Shown here: positions 7,028 to 8,982 of the stretch, one piece after another
How positions within the stretch are numbered: position 1 is the stretch's first letter
Layout of the letters: each line of letters begins with the position of its first letter
Notes under the pieces: generated by a model
Seen by the model: only the letters and a program-made list of their open reading frames with translations
What the model was told of the DNA's origin: nothing
Database searches by the model: none
Position numbers and translations under genes: made by a program
Assembly: GCA_045599325.1 (NCBI GenBank)
Contig: JAZRVT010000010.1
Location: 1-8,982 of the forward strand
Direction of reading: 5' to 3'
DNA: 8,982 nucleotides
From: Cacconaster sp045599325
GTDB lineage: Bacteria > Bacteroidota > Bacteroidia > Bacteroidales > UBA932

Positions 7028-7036
7028 AAAAAAAAA
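7028..7036 (-). other. T9 tract directly after tRNA-Thr(GGU), in the tuf leader
   Basis: The minus strand has nine consecutive T residues starting two bases after the tRNA discriminator. Such a U run could weaken the elongation complex or mark the 3' trailer for trimming. There is no dedicated GC-rich stem just before it other than the tRNA itself, so a true terminator is unlikely and would cut off tuf. It is recorded because it is the longest homopolymer in the noncoding part of the window. Confidence 0.4.
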
Positions 7037-7037
7037 G

Positions 7038-7109
<72 letters not shown>

Positions 7110-7118
7110 AATGTTTTG

Positions 7119-7190
7119 AGCGGGGTAGGAGAATCGAACTCCCATTTTCAGCTTGGAGGGCTGACATAATAGCCATTATACGAACCCCGC
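7119..7190 (-). tRNA. tRNA-Gly, anticodon TCC, with C at position 33
   Basis: The 72-base gene has acceptor GCGGGGT with ACCCCGC, anticodon stem TCAGC with GCTGA and T arm GGGAG TTCGATT CTCCT. The loop is CCTCCAA, so the anticodon is UCC (reads GGA and GGG). It resembles E. coli glyT in the same map position, but glyT has CTTCCAA: here the near-universal U33 is C. The discriminator is U and no CCA is encoded. The stems are intact, so I take it as functional. Confidence 0.94.
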
Positions 7191-7220
7191 AGTTGGAAGT
7201 GTCTCACTTCCGCTTTTATG

Positions 7221-7306
7221 TGGTGGGCAAGGATGGATTCGAACCACCGTAGGCGTGCGCCAGCAGATTTACAGTCTGCCCCATTTGGCCACTCTGGTAC
7301 TTGCCC
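7221..7306 (-). tRNA. tRNA-Tyr, anticodon GTA, class II, CCA encoded
   Basis: The gene has acceptor GGGCAAG with CTTGCCC and anticodon stem GCAGA with TCTGC. The loop is CTGTAAA (U33, anticodon GUA) and the T arm is GGTGG TTCGAAT CCATC. A 14-base variable arm (TGGCGCACGCCTAC) can pair GGC with GCC, as expected for class II tRNA-Tyr. The discriminator A is followed by a genomic CCA, so the mature 3' end is encoded here. The other four tRNAs in the window lack it. It takes the place of E. coli tyrU in the cluster. Confidence 0.97.
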
Positions 7307-7332
7307 GAGTTGATTACTGATATAAGCAGTTG

Positions 7333-7406
7333 AGCCGATAGAGGGATTCGAACCCACGACCCCGAGATTACAAATCACGTGCTCTGGCCAACTGAGCTAT
7401 ATCGGC
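7333..7406 (-). tRNA. tRNA-Thr, anticodon TGT
   Basis: The 74-base gene is first in the cluster. It has acceptor GCCGATA with TATCGGC, D stem GCTC with GAGC and loop TTTGTAA (U33, anticodon UGU). The anticodon stem CGTGA with TCTCG contains a U-U mismatch at 29:41. The T stem GTGGG with CCCTC contains a second U-U at 50:64. The discriminator is U and no CCA is encoded. It sits about 26 bases downstream of the predicted transcription start. Confidence 0.94.
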
Positions 7407-7418
7407 GTTATGTCAATG

Positions 7419-7433
7419 CCCTTTTCACAAGGG
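7419..7433 (-). other. Small hairpin at the 5' end of the tRNA operon leader
   Basis: CCCTT, loop GTGAA, AAGGG forms a 5-bp stem immediately after the predicted transcription start and 12 bases before the first tRNA. It could shield the 5' end of the primary transcript or help processing. The stem is short, so its significance is uncertain. Confidence 0.35.
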
Positions 7434-7437
7434 ACTG

Positions 7438-7468
7438 CAAAGATAGACATTATTTCCGATTCTCCAAA
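7438..7468 (-). promoter_or_regulatory. Bacteroidota-type promoter for the tRNA-tuf operon
   Basis: On the minus strand TTTG (7468-7465), 19 bases, then TATCTTTG (7445-7438) match the Bacteroides housekeeping consensus TTTG-N19-21-TAnnTTTG exactly. The start of transcription would be near 7432-7434, giving a leader of about 27 bases before tRNA-Thr(UGU). It lies in the 79-base gap after the oxidoreductase stop codon. It is the only sequence in the window's gaps that I found to match the full consensus, and the position before a highly expressed tRNA/tuf operon fits. Confidence 0.85.
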
Positions 7469-7485
7469 AAGTTTTTGAATCTTTT

Positions 7486-8874
7486 TTAAATCACCGCGCC
7501 CCAGTTCCTGAGTACGGCCCGCAACTCCCCGGTGTCGATATCCTGCACCTTGCAGTTCCTCCCAACGCTTTGGGCCGCAGCCGCTCCGGCGGCCTGGCCG
7601 AGTCCCATGCAGCTTGCCTGCACGCGCAGTGATGCAAGGGCGGTGCGGTCGCAGCTGAGGCACCGGCCCGCAACGATCAGGTTGGGGAAATCCCTGGCGA
7701 CCAGCGAGCGGTAGGGCACATAAGCCGCCTGCCGGAGGTCCGTGCGGACCTGCGAGGTTCCTTTGCTGGGATGTATGTCTATGGGGTGGGCTCCACGGGA
7801 GATGCTGTCTTCATATTCGACTCCGGCGGTATATTCCTCCGCCGTGATCGTATGCAGCCCGAGTATCCTGCGTGATTCCCTGATACCCGCCTGGGGTGCG
7901 GTGGAGGCGACGTAGCAGTTTCTGAATTCGGGGAAGTTCTCCTTGAGGAGCCGGGTGAAGGTGAAGATGTCCTCGCGCAGCCGGCATTCGGCGTCGGTGA
8001 AGTTCCTGTTGTCGGTGGCATCTGCGGCGTGGCGGGTGATATTGACCGCGACGCTGCCGTCGTGCATCACCTCGTTGAACCAGGGGCCTCCGAAGTCGGG
8101 TATGTCCTCTCCCGCTGCCTTCAGTTCAAGAAGCCTTTCGCGTACCGCCCTGCACTGGCTGTGCCCGTTGAGACCGTTGTGGTGCATGTGCTTCCTCATC
8201 ATGTCCGTCGAAGTATCGACGCCTGAAAGGACGAAGCAGAACGAGGACGGCTGAATCTCACCGTCGGGATTGGGCTGCATGGGCACCTGCATCAGGTGCG
8301 AGAGGTCGGCGTCGCCGGTGCTGTCGATGAATACCTTGCCGGAGACTGTCTCCAGCCCGTTCTTGTTGGCTATTATGATTTTAGTGACCTTGTTCCCGGC
8401 AGCTCCGCAGCCGATCAGGGAGGAGTGCATGAACAGGTCAACTCCGGCCTCCAGCACCATCCTCTGGGCGGTGAGCTTGTAGAGCTCGATGTCAAAATCC
8501 ACGTTGCCCTTGGGCCATTCCTTGAGAGCCCCTCCCATGGAAAGGAGGTTCTGCACGAATTCCCAGGGGATGCCTCCTATCACAAGGGAGCCGTCCATCG
8601 CGAACTCGCTGATGGGAGCCACGTATCCCGCCGTGGCCATGCCGCCCAGGAATCCGTATCGCTCCACGAGTGCTGTCCTTGCTCCCTGTCTTGCCGCTGC
8701 AACTGCCGCTATGAATCCCGCAGGACCGCCGCCGCAGACGACCACGTCGTATTTCCCTGCCTCACGGGCGGTGCCGCCCTTTTCGGAGCAGCTTACGAGT
8801 TCGGGCGCTACCGCCAGTGCTGCCACTGCCGCCGCGCTCCCCTTGAGGAATGTTCTTCTTGTGATGTTGGACAT
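7486..8874 (-). CDS. Tat-exported FAD-dependent oxidoreductase, putative lipoprotein
   Basis: This is a flavoprotein of the FAD_oxidored type (PF12831-like by motif); its substrate cannot be told. The 462-residue product starts MSNITRRTFLKGS, a twin-arginine signal, with a hydrophobic stretch to residue 28 and a lipobox LVSC with Cys29. It is therefore probably exported folded with its cofactor and lipid-anchored. The FAD fold follows: YDVVVCGGGPAG at 42-53 (dinucleotide-binding glycines) and Glu71 at the end of the second strand for the ribose, then GFLGGMATAG. FIDSTGDADL is at 182-191 and GIRESRRI at 330-337. AGRCLS at 402-407 and RVQASCMGLGQAAG at 417-430 form the C-terminal FAD-contact block. 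The frame is open 31 codons further up, but that stretch overlaps the preceding gene and lacks signal features, so ATG 8874 is preferred. It begins one base after the upstream stop, suggesting coupled translation. GC-rich codon use differs from the ribosomal genes downstream. Confidence 0.92.
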   Translation of the reverse strand: MSNITRRTFLKGSAAAVAALAVAPELVSCSEKGGTAREAGKYDVVVCGGGPAGFIAAVAAARQGARTALVERYGFLGGMATAGYVAPISEFAMDGSLVIGGIPWEFVQNLLSMGGALKEWPKGNVDFDIELYKLTAQRMVLEAGVDLFMHSSLIGCGAAGNKVTKIIIANKNGLETVSGKVFIDSTGDADLSHLMQVPMQPNPDGEIQPSSFCFVLSGVDTSTDMMRKHMHHNGLNGHSQCRAVRERLLELKAAGEDIPDFGGPWFNEVMHDGSVAVNITRHAADATDNRNFTDAECRLREDIFTFTRLLKENFPEFRNCYVASTAPQAGIRESRRILGLHTITAEEYTAGVEYEDSISRGAHPIDIHPSKGTSQVRTDLRQAAYVPYRSLVARDFPNLIVAGRCLSCDRTALASLRVQASCMGLGQAAGAAAAQSVGRNCKVQDIDTGELRAVLRNWGAVI

Positions 8875-8875
8875 A

Positions 8876-8982
8876 TTATTCTTTCTTGGAATTGAATTCG
8901 TCTGTTGCGCTCCGGAGCAGAGCGGGTTTGGTATAGAGGTCGATTGCGGCGAGAAGTCGGAGGCCAAGCGGTCTTAGGAAGA
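8876..8982 (-). CDS. C-terminal end of an unidentified upstream gene (possibly amidohydrolase-like)
   Basis: From the window edge an open frame of 34 codons ends in TAA at 8878-8876, one base before the oxidoreductase ATG. The peptide reads FLRPLGLRLLAAIDLY then TKPALLRSATDEFNSKKE. It resembles the C-terminal helix of M20-type peptidases/amidohydrolases, where a segment like 'dP.ll..A..EF' is common, but 34 residues cannot settle this. The tight junction implies it shares an operon with the oxidoreductase. The reading frame is chosen because the other two frames either contain an early stop or give an Arg/Pro-rich sequence unlike protein. Confidence 0.55.
   Translation of the reverse strand, partial: FLRPLGLRLLAAIDLYTKPALLRSATDEFNSKKE

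Noticed and set aside
7469..7485. Terminator after the oxidoreductase
   Set aside because: The A/T-rich inverted sequence (GATTC with GAATC and AAAAA with TTTTT) has no GC-rich stem and no following U run; it overlaps the promoter.
8296..8895. 199-codon open frame on the plus strand
   Set aside because: It lies wholly opposite the oxidoreductase gene. GC-rich codons there create stop-free antisense frames, and the translation shows no domain.
8875..8967. In-frame 31-codon extension of the oxidoreductase with an ATG at 8967
   Set aside because: It overlaps the end of the preceding gene, is rich in Ser/Pro/Asn and would bury the twin-arginine signal 31 residues inside. The ATG at 8874 puts the signal at the N-terminus.

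Overview
The window reads almost entirely on the minus strand and is the conserved tRNA-tuf-secE-nusG-ribosomal protein-rpoB block of a bacterium. Several features point to Bacteroidota, probably order Bacteroidales. The promoter ahead of the tRNA cluster matches the Bacteroides-type TTTG / TAnnTTTG consensus. Gene starts are preceded by A/T-rich sequence without Shine-Dalgarno motifs. The protein sequences also fit, for example the RpoB segment MDQTNPLAEVTHKRR and a 62-residue SecE with a single membrane span. The protein outside the block (7486-8874) has GC-rich codon use, which suggests a genome of moderate to high GC for the order. I cannot name genus or species.

Layout in transcription order (right to left). 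(1) 8876-8982: the last 34 codons of an unidentified upstream gene. (2) 7486-8874: a Tat-exported, probably lipid-anchored FAD-dependent oxidoreductase whose ATG lies one base after the previous stop. (3) 7438-7468: a strong-looking promoter that overlaps the end of the oxidoreductase region and starts the translation block. (4) 7038-7406: four tRNAs, Thr(UGU), Tyr(GUA), Gly(UCC), Thr(GGU). (5) 5811-7001: tuf. (6) a strong hairpin and then tRNA-Trp(CCA). (7) 2640-5605: secE, nusG, rplK, rplA, rplJ, rplL, spaced 9 to 26 bases apart. (8) a perfect 12-bp stem followed by a U run between rplL and rpoB. (9) 1-2534: the first two thirds of rpoB, cut by the window edge.

The order Thr-Tyr-Gly-Thr-tuf-(Trp)-secE-nusG-rplKAJL-rpoB matches the thrU-tyrU-glyT-thrT-tufB-secE-nusG-rplKAJL-rpoBC order of E. 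coli, with tRNA-Trp inserted between tuf and secE. Together these genes supply tRNAs, the elongation factor that carries them, the stalk and L1 arm of the large ribosomal subunit, a transcription elongation factor, a translocon subunit and the RNA polymerase beta subunit. Co-transcription is inferred from strand, spacing and the lack of other clear promoters.

I found no evidence of an undescribed system, mobile element, CRISPR array or phage. The observations worth a second look are RNA-level: the attenuator-like terminator before rpoB, the hairpin sealing the tuf 3' end, unusual bases in the tRNAs (C33 in tRNA-Gly, two U-U mismatches in tRNA-Thr(UGU)), and the absence of space for the classical L10 leader. 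At protein level the Ala/Pro/Glu tail of L10 stands out. No protein-free stretch exceeds 300 bases except 7002-7485, which holds the four tRNAs and their promoter.
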